64,000 nt of DNA from an uncultured Bacteroidales bacterium (GCA_934695325.1 CAKUVD010000007.1:96721-160720), one strand, 5' to 3'. Positions 1 through 8,469 are shown, counted from the stretch's first letter. Translations and numbers: made by a program. The notes: a model not told the origin generated them from the letters alone.

Positions 1-1
1 G

Positions 2-481
2 AATGACGTTTTCAATGCTTTCCTCTCCAAGAGACGCGACTATCAGGCTGCTCTCAACAAGCAGAAGGAGGCGGAATTCCTTTCTTCCAACAGCAAGAAG
101 GACAGTGTACAGGTGACAGAGAGCGGTCTCCAGTACATCATCCGTGAAGCCGGCAATGACGTCAAACCAAGTGCTGAGGACACTGTATTCGTTCATTACA
201 AGGGAACTCTCACAGACGGTACTGTATTTGACGAGTCTCCTAAGGATGACCAGGGTGTCAGAATGCTTATGAACCGCGTGATCAAGGGCTGGACAGAAGG
301 TCTTCAGCTCATCGGCGAAGGCGGAAAGATGAGACTCTTCGTTCCTTCCGAGCTCGGATACGGCGAGAACGGCACACGCGGAATCGAGCCTAACAGCACC
401 CTCATCTTCGACCTCGACATCGTCAAGGTAAGCAAAGTAGCTCCTGCTACAGACGAAGAGGCAGAGAAGGATGCTGAATAA
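2..481 (+). CDS. FKBP-type peptidyl-prolyl cis-trans isomerase (5' end missing)
   Basis: The reading frame is open from the left edge of the window, so the gene starts outside it. The visible 159 residues begin with a Lys/Gln/Glu-rich helical stretch, as in the dimerisation or linker region of Mip/FkpA-type proteins. A complete FKBP domain follows, with the typical strings VFVHYKGTLTDGTVFD, GWTEGLQL and LGYGENG and ending in LIFDLDIVKV. FKBP enzymes catalyse proline isomerisation during folding of exported proteins. The acidic tail after the domain is short and probably disordered. A strong hairpin lies 20 bases after the stop. The signal peptide or lipobox that would fix its location is outside the window. 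Confidence 0.9.
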   Translation, partial: NDVFNAFLSKRRDYQAALNKQKEAEFLSSNSKKDSVQVTESGLQYIIREAGNDVKPSAEDTVFVHYKGTLTDGTVFDESPKDDQGVRMLMNRVIKGWTEGLQLIGEGGKMRLFVPSELGYGENGTRGIEPNSTLIFDLDIVKVSKVAPATDEEAEKDAE

Positions 482-500
482 AATCCAGCTACAGGATATA

Positions 501-539
501 AAAACGGACTGGCTAATATAAGTTTAGTCAGTCCGTTTT
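501..539 (+). terminator. Rho-independent terminator after the FKBP gene
   Basis: Bases 501-516 and 524-539 form a 16-bp stem with one mismatch and a 7-base loop. The stem starts with AAAACGGACTG and ends with its exact complement, which supplies the T-run. It separates the FKBP gene from the next promoter. Confidence 0.85.
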
Positions 540-541
540 CG

Positions 542-549
542 TATATTTG
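542..549 (+). promoter_or_regulatory. Bacteroidetes-type -7 box (TATATTTG)
   Basis: TATATTTG matches the TAnnTTTG -7 consensus of the main Bacteroidetes sigma factor. It lies just after the preceding terminator and about 80 bases before the DUF3127 start. No clear TTTG -33 box is visible at the right distance. Confidence 0.5.
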
Positions 550-626
550 CCGAGTTAATCACAAGAAACGGCGTGAAGACGGCGGAGGATGCCGTTTGAT
601 GGCCGGAAAGAACAAAACAATTGACA

Positions 627-1061
627 ATGGAAATAGAAGGAACACTCATTCAGAAACTCGCAGTACAGTCAGGCAAGTCTGCCAGAGGAGACTGGGCGAA
701 GCAGGAGTTCGTTATAGAATATCAGGACGGGAATTTCCCGACGAAGGCGTGCTTCAGTGTATGGGGCGCCGACAAGGTAAAGGATCTGGAGCAGTTCCAG
801 ATCGGTGACAAGATCAGGCTCTCGTTCAATGTGTCGAGCCGTGAGTATAACGGCAAATGGTACACAGACCTGCGCGCCTGGAGAATCAGCCAGGCTGTCG
901 ATTCTGCTGTGCAGAACGGATATGGACAGGCTCCGGCTCCAGGATATGGCGCACAGCCGTCATATCAGGATCTGCCTGCAGGTTTCGCCCCATCCGCACC
1001 ACAGCCGACGGCTCCAGCTCCAGGCCTCGACGATATGCCGGGCGACGACCTGCCTTTCTAA
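627..1061 (+). CDS. DUF3127 OB-fold-like protein with SSB-like C-terminal tip
   Basis: The protein is 144 residues from the ATG at 627; an in-frame TTG at 621 is less likely. Residues 1-90 match the Bacteroidetes DUF3127 family (MEIEGTLIQKL at the start, FVIEYQDGNFPTKACFSVWG, SSREYNGKWYTDLRAWRI). The family has no established role, but the pattern suggests a small beta-barrel of the OB type. A Pro/Ala/Gln/Tyr-rich linker follows, and the protein ends in LDDMPGDDLPF. That tail closely resembles the DDDIPF tip by which single-stranded DNA-binding protein recruits partners. A role in single-strand DNA metabolism is my inference. The stop codon is the first part of the tandem repeat that follows. 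Confidence 0.85.
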   Translation: MEIEGTLIQKLAVQSGKSARGDWAKQEFVIEYQDGNFPTKACFSVWGADKVKDLEQFQIGDKIRLSFNVSSREYNGKWYTDLRAWRISQAVDSAVQNGYGQAPAPGYGAQPSYQDLPAGFAPSAPQPTAPAPGLDDMPGDDLPF

Positions 1062-1335
1062 CCCCCTCATATCCCCCTACAGGGGGACGTTCTGGGCTTC
1101 GTGCGCGCCTATGCGCTCGGCCTGTCCTTCGCTGTTCTTCGCCCGGCATCTGATGATGCCCTGGTAAATCTAACCCCCTCATATCCCCCCTACAGGGGGA
1201 CGTTCTGGGCTTCGTGCGCGCCTATGCGCTCGGCCTGTCCTTCGCTGTTCTTCGCCCGGCATCTGATGATGCCCTGGTAAATCTAACCCCCTCATATCCC
1301 CCTACAGGGGGACGTTCTGGGCTTCGTGCGCGCCT
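1058..1335. repeat. Tandem repeat, about 2.5 copies of a 112-bp unit
   Basis: Unit 1 (1058-1169, 112 bp) and unit 2 (1170-1282, 113 bp, one extra C) are almost identical. A third, partial copy (1283-1335) stops after GCTTCGTGCGCGCCT. Each unit starts with CTAACCCCCTCATATCC and contains the hairpin TCCCCCTACAGGGGGA. Full units also carry GGCATC-TGAT-GATGCC (1145-1160 in unit 1). The first unit includes the TAA stop of the DUF3127 gene. No protein of recognisable family is encoded. It could be a locally amplified dispersed (REP-like) element. Confidence 0.9.
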
Positions 1336-1386
1336 GGACATAAGGGCAAGGAGAGCGTAAGGTACTGATGTTCAAGAATATGAATA

Positions 1387-1421
1387 AAAGCCAGAGTTGC
1401 ATAATCAGCAGCCCTGGCTTT
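1387..1421. terminator. Bidirectional terminator between DUF3127 and DUF1015 genes
   Basis: AAAGCCAG (1387-1394) and CTGGCTTT (1414-1421) form an 8-bp stem flanked by A-rich and T-rich sequence on both sides. This suits a terminator shared by the two convergent genes. Confidence 0.65.
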
Positions 1422-1522
1422 ATTTATTTAATTTTAAATCAAGTAATTACGCTCCACGAGTACTCCTTCTCCTATGAAAGGTATGCCATCGCTTGGTCAC
1501 GCACATCACATAGATGCTATCC

Positions 1523-2767
1523 TCAATCCAGCTTGTGGATAGCCAGACCAGAGCGAAGCTTCGGCTCGAACCACGTGGTCTTCGGCGGCATAATGTTACC
1601 GCTGTCCGCTATATCCGTAAGCTGCTTCATAGAGACAGGATAAAGCGCAAAGGCTGCCTTCATCTCGCCGCTGTCCACTCTGCGCTCAAGATCACCGAGA
1701 CCGCGTATGCCACCGACAAAGTCAATGCGATTGTCCGTCCTGAGGTCCTTGATGCCAAGAATCTTGTCAAGGACGAGATCAGAAAGGATAGTCACGTCCA
1801 GGACACCGATAGGATCATTGTCATCATACCTGCCAGGCTTGGCCTCAAGCGAATACCACTTGCCGCCAAGATACATAGTGAAGTTATGAAGACGTGAAGG
1901 GCGGCAGACACCATCGCCATCATAAGGCGTGACGTCAAAGTCCTCTTCCAGAGCCTTCAGGAACTGCTCATCCGTAAGTCCGTTCAGGTCCTTGACGACA
2001 CGATTATAGTCAATGATCTTCAACTGGCTCTCCGGGAAGCATACAGCCATGAAGTAGTTATACTCCTCATCACCAGTATGCCCTGCATTGCAGGAGCGCT
2101 TCTCCGCACCTACACGGGCGGCGGCAGCCGTACGATGATGGCCGTCAGCCACATAGAAAGCATTGACCTCGTCAGTGAAGATCTCGGTTATCCTGGAGAT
2201 TTCGGCATCGTCATCTATGACCCAGAAAGTATGTCCGAAGCCGTTCTCATCCGTAAAGGAATACTCCGGCTTGCCGGCGACGACACGGGACACGATTCCG
2301 TTCAATTCTGCATTGTCCTTATATGCGAAGAACACCGGCTCGATGTTCGCATTCTGGATCTTCACGTGAACCATACGGTCATCTTCCTTGTCCTTGCGCG
2401 TAAGCTCGTGCTTCTTAATCCTTCCTGTGGAATAGTCGTCGGTATGGGCGCAGAGCACGAGGCCGTACTGCGTCCTGCCATCCATCGTCTGAGCATAGAC
2501 ATAGTAGCAAGGCTTGCTATCCTGCACAAGCCATCCCTTCTTCTGCCACTCCGCGAAGTTCTTGACAGCCTCGTCATATACTTCCCGGGAATGGTCCGGC
2601 AGAATCGGGTCGAAGTCGATCTCCGGCTTCGTAATGTGCAGAAGCGATTTCTCTCCTGCCATTTTCTTCGCCTCTTCAGAGTCCAGGACATCATAAGGAG
2701 GCGCAGCCACTTCAGTGACAATATCTTTCGGCGGTCGTATCGCCGCGAACGGTTTTACCTTTACCAT
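1523..2767 (-). CDS. DUF1015 family protein
   Basis: The 414-residue protein matches the DUF1015 family (MVKVKPFAAIRPPKD, then VAAPPYDVLDSEEAKK, and the HHRTAAAARVGAEK string in the middle). The biochemical function is not established. In Bacteroidales this gene commonly sits directly after serC and serA, and it does so here, 142 bases downstream of serA on the same strand. That suggests a link to serine metabolism, but this is context only. No signal peptide or membrane segment is visible, so it should be cytoplasmic. The length is normal for the family. Confidence 0.85.
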   Translation of the reverse strand: MVKVKPFAAIRPPKDIVTEVAAPPYDVLDSEEAKKMAGEKSLLHITKPEIDFDPILPDHSREVYDEAVKNFAEWQKKGWLVQDSKPCYYVYAQTMDGRTQYGLVLCAHTDDYSTGRIKKHELTRKDKEDDRMVHVKIQNANIEPVFFAYKDNAELNGIVSRVVAGKPEYSFTDENGFGHTFWVIDDDAEISRITEIFTDEVNAFYVADGHHRTAAAARVGAEKRSCNAGHTGDEEYNYFMAVCFPESQLKIIDYNRVVKDLNGLTDEQFLKALEEDFDVTPYDGDGVCRPSRLHNFTMYLGGKWYSLEAKPGRYDDNDPIGVLDVTILSDLVLDKILGIKDLRTDNRIDFVGGIRGLGDLERRVDSGEMKAAFALYPVSMKQLTDIADSGNIMPPKTTWFEPKLRSGLAIHKLD

Positions 2768-2909
2768 AGCGTTATCATATTAGTATGGCCCGCCAGACAG
2801 CATAGTAACATAAAGAAATAAGTTGCCTCAGATCAAGAGAAAATTTTCCTCTATATGATGCAAGTTAGTTCCGAAGGTTACATCTATTCAGAACAGGCCA
2901 GAGTGGTTA

Positions 2910-3830
2910 TCATTTATTTACCTGGAAGCGTGTGCAGCCGTCAGCGAAGTATGCGACGATCTGCCTGGCGGCAGCAAGACCTGCATTGACATTGGCCTCG
3001 GCCGTCTGGGCGCCCATCTTCTTCGGAGTGGCGAACACGCGAGTGCCGAATTTTCCTCTGAGGGTGTCAATGTTGTCCGGTGCGACATCGGTAACATATT
3101 TCAGGTCCGGTCTGTCCTCCAGCGCCTTCTCCAGCCCGGCCTCGTCGATGACCTCCTTCCTGGCCGTGTTCACAAGCGTGGCGCCTTCAGGCATAGACGT
3201 GATGAGGTCATAGCCGATGGATCCGATGGTCTCAGGGGTGGCAGGGATATGCACAGAGACGAAATCGCACTGCGAATAAAGTTCCTTTACTGTCGCGATC
3301 GGCTGCGCTCCGGCCTCCGCAATCTTCTCCGCAGGGATGAAAGGATCAGTGGCCAGCACTGTCATCCCCAATGCAGCAGCCTTCTTCCCGACAAGGCGTC
3401 CGACATTCCCGAATGCCTGTATGCCCAGTTTTTTCCCGGATATTTCGATTCCGGACACAGGGGTGAACTGGTTACGGCTCATATATATCATCATAGCGAC
3501 TGCAAGTTCCGCGACAGCATTCGCATTCTGCCCGGGAGTGTTCTCCACGACTATACCGCAGGCCTTCGAAGCGGCCAGGTCAATGTTGTCGTAACCGGCG
3601 CCTGCACGCACTACGATCTTCAGTCTTCCTGCGGCGTTCAGCACCTCCGGAGTCACCTTGTCCGAGCGTACAATCATAGCGTCCACGTCCGCAACAGCAC
3701 TGACAAGATCCTTAGTATCAGAGTATTTCTCAAGCAAGACGACTTCATTGCCGGCATTCTCAAGGATTTCACGTATTCCTTTCACGGCAGCCGCTGCGAA
3801 AGGTTTCTGGGTGGCGATAAGGACTTTCAT
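2910..3830 (-). CDS. serA: D-3-phosphoglycerate dehydrogenase, short form
   Basis: It oxidises 3-phosphoglycerate to 3-phosphohydroxypyruvate, the first step of serine synthesis. The start at 3830 (MKVLIATQKPF) gives 306 residues and lies 11 bases after the serC stop. A further upstream in-frame ATG would overlap serC. The D-2-hydroxyacid dehydrogenase fold is clear: VVRAGAGYDNID near residue 74, a nucleotide-binding loop GIQAFGNVG near 146, and DVAPDNID near 248. There is no C-terminal ACT domain, so serine feedback through ACT is not expected. Where most family members have the catalytic histidine (TPH), this protein has TPKK at 268-271, as in lysine-type PGDHs. Confidence 0.95.
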   Translation of the reverse strand: MKVLIATQKPFAAAAVKGIREILENAGNEVVLLEKYSDTKDLVSAVADVDAMIVRSDKVTPEVLNAAGRLKIVVRAGAGYDNIDLAASKACGIVVENTPGQNANAVAELAVAMMIYMSRNQFTPVSGIEISGKKLGIQAFGNVGRLVGKKAAALGMTVLATDPFIPAEKIAEAGAQPIATVKELYSQCDFVSVHIPATPETIGSIGYDLITSMPEGATLVNTARKEVIDEAGLEKALEDRPDLKYVTDVAPDNIDTLRGKFGTRVFATPKKMGAQTAEANVNAGLAAARQIVAYFADGCTRFQVNK

Positions 3831-3841
3831 AATATCTGAGA

Positions 3842-4915
3842 TTATTTCTTCATCGACTCGAACTCCTGCATACAAGCAGTGAGAGCCTTGACATCATCGA
3901 CTGTGCAGGCATTATAGATGGACGCGCGGAAACCGCCTACGGAACGGTGCCCCTTTATGCCTACCATACCCTTCTCCTTGGCGAAGGCCAGGAACTCGTC
4001 CTGCAGCGACTCGTATCCCGGAGCCATCACGAAGCAGACATTCATAATGGAGCGGTCTTCCTTCACAGCCGTACCAGTGAAGATGGTGTTCCTGTCGATC
4101 TCGTCGTAGAGGATTCCGGCTTTCTCGACATCAAGCTTGTGGACAGCCTCTACGCCGCCTATGATCTTCAGCCATTTCAATGTCTCGTTCATAACAAAGA
4201 TCGAGAAGACAGGAGGGGTATTGAACATAGACTGCTTGTCGATGTGGACACGGTAGTCAAGCATTGTCGGAATATACCTGGACACCTTCCCGAGGGCATC
4301 CTTGCGGATTATGGCGAACACGACGCCGGCAGGGCCGACATTCTTCTGAGCACCGCCATAGATCATCGCATACTTACCCACATCCACCGGTCGGCTCATA
4401 ATGTCCGATGACATATCAGCTATAAGCGGAACAGGGCAGTCCATATCTTCACGTATCTCGGTACCGTAGATGGTATTGTTCGTGGTGATGTGAAGATAGT
4501 CTATGTCTGTCGGAATCTCATATCCCTTAGGAATATACGTATAGTTCTTGTCTGCGGAACTTGCAAGAGCATAAGCCTCGCCTATTCCCTGTGCCTGCTG
4601 AAGAGCCTTGTGAGCCCACACGCCCGTGTCGAGGTAAGCCGCCTTTTTCTCGAGGAAGTTCATCGCGACATAAAGGAACTGAAGGCTGGCGCCGCCGCCC
4701 AGGAAGACCACTTCGTGAGTGTCAGGGATATGGAGAAGTTCTCTCCAGTTAGCACGGACCTCGTCCATAACCTCGCCCCATTCCTTGGACCTGTGCGAGA
4801 CTGAAAGAACCGATATGCCGGTATCCTTAAAATTCTTCAGAGCCGCTATCGAGTTGTCGATGGCTTGCTGCGGCAGCAGACAAGGGCCTGCATTGAAAAC
4901 GTGAACCTCTTTCAT
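3842..4915 (-). CDS. serC: Phosphoserine aminotransferase
   Basis: It transfers the amino group from glutamate to 3-phosphohydroxypyruvate to give phosphoserine. The enzyme depends on pyridoxal phosphate. The 357-residue length is normal. The start [10 protein letters not shown] and [11 protein letters not shown] are family signatures, and [11 protein letters not shown] places the PLP-binding lysine at residue 191. The gene is the first of the serC-serA-DUF1015 group. It is separated from pyrB upstream by a hairpin terminator, so it should have its own promoter in the short upstream region, where I see no convincing -7 box. Confidence 0.96.
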   Translation of the reverse strand: MKEVHVFNAGPCLLPQQAIDNSIAALKNFKDTGISVLSVSHRSKEWGEVMDEVRANWRELLHIPDTHEVVFLGGGASLQFLYVAMNFLEKKAAYLDTGVWAHKALQQAQGIGEAYALASSADKNYTYIPKGYEIPTDIDYLHITTNNTIYGTEIREDMDCPVPLIADMSSDIMSRPVDVGKYAMIYGGAQKNVGPAGVVFAIIRKDALGKVSRYIPTMLDYRVHIDKQSMFNTPPVFSIFVMNETLKWLKIIGGVEAVHKLDVEKAGILYDEIDRNTIFTGTAVKEDRSIMNVCFVMAPGYESLQDEFLAFAKEKGMVGIKGHRSVGGFRASIYNACTVDDVKALTACMQEFESMKK

Positions 4916-4946
4916 ACTATCTTACAATTTTCAATAATAAATCCAA

Positions 4947-4980
4947 ACAACGGTTTATCGTTTTCCATATAAACCGTTGT
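4947..4980 (-). terminator. Terminator after pyrB
   Basis: ACAACGGTTTAT (4947-4958) and ATAAACCGTTGT (4969-4980) form a perfect 12-bp stem with a 10-base loop, 48 bases past the pyrB stop. The T content after the stem on the minus strand is moderate. Confidence 0.7.
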
Positions 4981-5028
4981 AAAGATAATGATTTTCTATA
5001 TAACGCCAAATTTTTCTTTCAGAAACAA

Positions 5029-5934
5029 CTATCTATATCCGAGGAGATATGAGATAACAGCCATTCTGACATACATTCCGTTCCTTGCCTGCTGGAAATA
5101 GTACGCATACGGCGTGTCGTCCACATCCGTGGCAACCTCGGTGATTCTCGGAAGCGGGTGAAGAATCTTCATATTAGGCTTCACATTCCCAAGCATTGAC
5201 GCTGTCAGCTCGTAGGTGTCCTTCACACGGTCATAGTCTTCCTTGCTCGGGAACCTCTCCTGCTGAACCCTTGTCATATATAATATGTCACAATCATTGA
5301 GATGCTCCTCCAGCGACTCGGTCTGCTCATAAGGGATATGCTTCTCATCCAGGAATCTGAGATACTTCGACGGCATCTTCAGCTCCTCCGGCGCGGTGAA
5401 GATATATTTCGGAGAGAAATCAGACATCGCCTCTGAAAGGGAATGGACGGTGCGGCCGTACTTGAGGTCTCCCACCATATTGATAGTCAGATTATCCAGG
5501 CGACCCTGCGTCTGACGGATGGTGTACATATCGAGAAGAGTCTGGGTCGGATGCTGATTCGATCCGTCACCGGCATTGACGACAGGCACCGGGGAGACTC
5601 TGGCCGCTATGGCGGCGGCTCCTTCCACAGGATGTCGCATCACGATCATATCCACATAGTTCGAGACAATCTTTATGGTATCTTCCAGGGTCTCTCCCTT
5701 GGTCACGCTGGTGTTCTTGGCATCCGGGAATCCGATGACTCTGGCACCGAGCCTGTTCACAGCGGCCTCGAATGAGAGCCTCGTTCTTGTGGATGGCTCG
5801 AAGAAGAGACAGGCGATGACTTTTCCGGCAAGGAAGTTCTGCTCCCTGTTCTTTTCAAATTCCTTCGCTACATCCAGGATGTGAAGGATCTCATCTTTCG
5901 AGAAGTCCTGGATTGAAATCAGACTTTTAGGCAT
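5029..5934 (-). CDS. pyrB: Aspartate carbamoyltransferase catalytic subunit
   Basis: It joins carbamoyl phosphate and aspartate, the committed step of pyrimidine synthesis. From the ATG at 5934 ([11 protein letters not shown]) it has 301 residues, normal for the catalytic chain. The carbamoyl phosphate loop STRTR is at 48-52. [28 protein letters not shown] and ILHPLPR follow in the usual order. An upstream ATG at 5982 would add 16 residues with no family match. The regulatory subunit gene pyrI, often next to pyrB in Bacteroidales, is not here: the next gene is serC. The upstream neighbour, a YigZ protein, is 72 bases away and may be cotranscribed. Confidence 0.95.
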   Translation of the reverse strand: MPKSLISIQDFSKDEILHILDVAKEFEKNREQNFLAGKVIACLFFEPSTRTRLSFEAAVNRLGARVIGFPDAKNTSVTKGETLEDTIKIVSNYVDMIVMRHPVEGAAAIAARVSPVPVVNAGDGSNQHPTQTLLDMYTIRQTQGRLDNLTINMVGDLKYGRTVHSLSEAMSDFSPKYIFTAPEELKMPSKYLRFLDEKHIPYEQTESLEEHLNDCDILYMTRVQQERFPSKEDYDRVKDTYELTASMLGNVKPNMKILHPLPRITEVATDVDDTPYAYYFQQARNGMYVRMAVISYLLGYR

Positions 5935-6006
5935 ACGCACAATTTTTCTGTACGGCAGGCACGCCAGATCGCCCGTCATCAAGTTCTATTTTATATCATA
6001 TCAGGG

Positions 6007-6675
6007 TCATACCCCCTGCCCGGCGTCTGGCCGCCGTATTGTATCTTCAGTCGCACACGGTTCCGAGACAGTGCATCCGGGTATGTTTCCTGCACGTTCA
6101 AGGAAATCCTTTTCCATAGAAAGGCGCACTTTCACGTCCAGCGAGCATGCGGTGCCGAAATCTTGCCCGCTCTGCTCCAGTCCCATATCCTTGACCACCC
6201 TCATAACACTGTTCATCTCCATATATCCGAATGACAGCCTATACCTTTTCATCGCGGTCTTGGTGATGATCTCGGCATTGGCTATGGCTTCAGCCGAAGA
6301 TGTCTTATAGGCCCTGATGAGCCCCGGTATGCCAAGCTTGATGCCACCGAAGTAGCGAATCACGACTATCAATATGTCACTCAGATTGTTGGAGTCGATC
6401 TGGCCCAAGATAGGCCGCCCTGCCGAAGAAGATGGCTCACCGTCATCATTGGCACGGAAGACATCACCCTTGTATCCAAGCCTATAGGCATAGCAGTGAT
6501 GCCTGGCATCGTGGTATTCCTTTTTCAAAGAACCGACTATCTGCTTGACCTCATCCTCAGTCTCCACCGGCATCGCAAGGGCAATGAATTTGCTGCCATT
6601 GTCCCTGAAAAGGCCCTCAGACCGTCCTGAGATGCTTCGGTAGGTGTCCGTAATGCCGGTCTTCAAGTTCTCCAT
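6007..6675 (-). CDS. YigZ/IMPACT family protein (UPF0029)
   Basis: With the start at 6675 (MENLKTGITDTYRS) the protein has 222 residues. The N-terminal half has the UPF0029/IMPACT signature: FIALAMPVETEDEV, HHCYAYRLG, and the highly conserved DDGEPSSSAGRPIL near residue 85, then VIRYFGGIKLGIPGLIRAY. The C-terminal part fits the DUF1949 (EF-G-like) domain of YigZ. The molecular function is not firmly known. YigZ proteins are thought to act around ribosomes or RNA. An ATG further upstream (6768) would extend it by 31 residues but lies upstream of the predicted transcription start. Confidence 0.88.
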   Translation of the reverse strand: MENLKTGITDTYRSISGRSEGLFRDNGSKFIALAMPVETEDEVKQIVGSLKKEYHDARHHCYAYRLGYKGDVFRANDDGEPSSSAGRPILGQIDSNNLSDILIVVIRYFGGIKLGIPGLIRAYKTSSAEAIANAEIITKTAMKRYRLSFGYMEMNSVMRVVKDMGLEQSGQDFGTACSLDVKVRLSMEKDFLERAGNIPGCTVSEPCATEDTIRRPDAGQGV

Positions 6676-6737
6676 AAATCGCCAGAATCCGTGTCGGATA
6701 TGAATGAATTCAGAATTCTCGAATTCAAACCTCTTCT

Positions 6738-6768
6738 CAAAATTAGTTAAAAAGGCGTTATTATGCAA
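6738..6768 (-). promoter_or_regulatory. Promoter for the yigZ-like gene
   Basis: On the minus strand TAATTTTG (6738-6745) fits TAnnTTTG, and TTGC (6765-6768) lies exactly 19 bases upstream as a -33 element. Transcription would start near 6731, which excludes the upstream ATG at 6768 as the translation start. Confidence 0.6.
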
Positions 6769-6824
6769 CGGAACCGAAATATTTTGTAACTTTACAAAGT
6801 AAAAAACAGCTACAATTCGTTATT

Positions 6825-7442
6825 ATGGTTCTTAGATATCGTGTTTCCCTTCCAGGGATCAAAGGCTTCGCCAGAGTGTATGAGCTGAAGCCGACAACGA
6901 CTTTATATGACTTCCACAAGAAGATGCGGGACGATATGGACTTCTCCCACGACCAGCTCATCCAGTTCAAGGGACTCGGAAAGACTGGTGAACTTGTCGC
7001 CAGATATGGGATGTTCGATCTCGGTGCCGGCGCCGTGGATGACGTAAGACTCGCCGAGACCCTGGAGAAAGGAATCGTGGAGTTCGTGTATTTCTACGAC
7101 GTGACTGACAGGAAAAGCGTGATCGTCACATACGAAGGTGAAGCGGAAGAGGTTCCCGGAAAGACATATCCAGCCCTCGTGGAGACGAAAGGGCCTAACC
7201 CTGTCGAATTCGAGAACGGCTATGTGGCATACGAGGATCTCCCGGATGAGCAGAAACATCTGCCAGGCGAATCTTCGTGGGGCAAAGGAGATGACGCCGG
7301 CCCGGATGATGCCGATGACGCAGACGATATCCCCGAAATTGACGATGATGACGACGATGATGACGACGATGATGATCTCAAGTCATCAATCGACGAGGAC
7401 AGCGATGTCATCTTTGACGGTTCCGAGGACTTGACCCTATAG
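6825..7442 (+). CDS. pRiA4b ORF-3-like protein with poly-Asp tail
   Basis: The protein has 205 residues. Residues 1-130 match the plasmid pRiA4b ORF-3-like / IS1096 passenger (TnpR-type) domain family, here as a chromosomal gene next to miaA, an arrangement I know from other Bacteroidales. No catalytic motif is apparent and the function is unknown. The last third is extremely acidic, with 12 consecutive aspartates encoded at 7341-7376 by GAC/GAT codons in a 12-base pattern. There is no signal peptide. A weak -7-like TAACTTTA lies about 30 bases before the ATG (6787-6794). The stop is 33 bases from miaA, so the two may be cotranscribed. Confidence 0.8.
   Translation: MVLRYRVSLPGIKGFARVYELKPTTTLYDFHKKMRDDMDFSHDQLIQFKGLGKTGELVARYGMFDLGAGAVDDVRLAETLEKGIVEFVYFYDVTDRKSVIVTYEGEAEEVPGKTYPALVETKGPNPVEFENGYVAYEDLPDEQKHLPGESSWGKGDDAGPDDADDADDIPEIDDDDDDDDDDDDLKSSIDEDSDVIFDGSEDLTL
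7341..7376 (+). repeat. Asp-codon microsatellite (12 codons)
   Basis: Twelve consecutive GAC/GAT codons follow an almost exact 12-base period (GACGATGATGAC repeated, last codon changed to GAT). Slippage here would change the length of the acidic tail without a frameshift. Confidence 0.9.
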
Positions 7443-7475
7443 ACAGTTCTCGACGCCATCTCAAGATCGGAAGAT

Positions 7476-8336
7476 ATGAACCGCAGGCTGATAGTAATCG
7501 CAGGCCCTACGGCCGTCGGCAAGACAGACTTCAGCATCGAGCTCGCACTGAAATATGATTCACCTGTGATTTCCGCCGACTCCAGGCAGATCTACAGGGA
7601 AATGACAATAGGGACAGCAGTCCCAGATGCTTCACAGTTATCCACCGTGAAGCATTATTTTATTCACAGCAATTCTGTCACGGAGGCATACTCCTCAGGC
7701 CAATATGAAATCGACGCTCTGGAACTGATCCACGGGCTGTTCTCCGAGGGGCACGACACCCTGGTGATGGCAGGAGGCTCCGGCTTCTATGTCAATGCAG
7801 TCTGCAACGGCCTGGACAATCTGCCAGTGCCGCCTCCTGAACTGCGCGAGAGTCTGACAAGACGAATTCGGGAAGAAGGTGTCAATGCCCTGGCCGAGGA
7901 GCTGAGGCGCCTGGACCCTAAAGCGTTCAGCAGCATCGACATAAACAATGGGCAGCGTGTAGTCCGTGCACTGGAGACGATTATGGTCTCCGGGCGGTCA
8001 TTCACGGAATTCAAGCTGGAACGCCCCAAGGAGAGGGATTTCTCGATAGAAAAATTCTGTCTGACCAGGCCCAGGGAAAATCTGTATGAGCGCATTGACA
8101 GGAGGGTCCTGAAGATGGTCGATGATGGACTGGTCGATGAAGTCCGCAGACTGACGGAATACAGAGGCCTTCCGGCCCTGAACACTGTGGGATATAAGGA
8201 GATTTTCGATTATCTCGACGGGAAGACCTCCCTGGATGAGGCCATAAGGCTGATTCAGCGCAACACGAGGCATTATGCCAAGAAGCAGCTGACCTGGTGG
8301 AAAAGAGAGACGGACATAAAATGGATAGAATTATGA
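7476..8336 (+). CDS. miaA: tRNA dimethylallyltransferase
   Basis: It adds the dimethylallyl group to A37 of tRNAs that read codons starting with U. The product is the substrate of MiaB, which is also in this window. The 286-residue protein has the P-loop GPTAVGKT at 10-17, the SADSRQIYREMTIGTA string that contacts substrate, MAGGSGFYVNAV, and the C-terminal NTVGYKEIFDYLDG plus TRHYAKKQLTWWK signatures. Length is slightly short but complete. It lies 33 bases after the pRiA4b-like gene and is followed by a bidirectional terminator. Confidence 0.96.
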   Translation: MNRRLIVIAGPTAVGKTDFSIELALKYDSPVISADSRQIYREMTIGTAVPDASQLSTVKHYFIHSNSVTEAYSSGQYEIDALELIHGLFSEGHDTLVMAGGSGFYVNAVCNGLDNLPVPPPELRESLTRRIREEGVNALAEELRRLDPKAFSSIDINNGQRVVRALETIMVSGRSFTEFKLERPKERDFSIEKFCLTRPRENLYERIDRRVLKMVDDGLVDEVRRLTEYRGLPALNTVGYKEIFDYLDGKTSLDEAIRLIQRNTRHYAKKQLTWWKRETDIKWIEL

Positions 8337-8469
8337 TATCCGTGATGCAATATTTCCAAAAAACTACATTTATATTACAGAGCCGCCTGAATACAGGCAG
8401 ATGCTCATACGATTTCTGGAGACAGAAATTGAATAAATGACAAAGGTTGGATTTTAGTACAAAAAGGCC

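Noticed and set aside
805..1182. Open frames across the tandem repeat
   Set aside because: They are formed by the repeated sequence and by shadows of the DUF3127 gene, without start signals or family match.
1058..1335. CRISPR-like array
   Set aside because: The repeats are 112 bp and directly adjacent, with no unique spacers and no cas genes.
1368..2821. Plus-strand open frames across the DUF1015 gene
   Set aside because: They lie opposite a full-length, family-matched gene and have no family match themselves.
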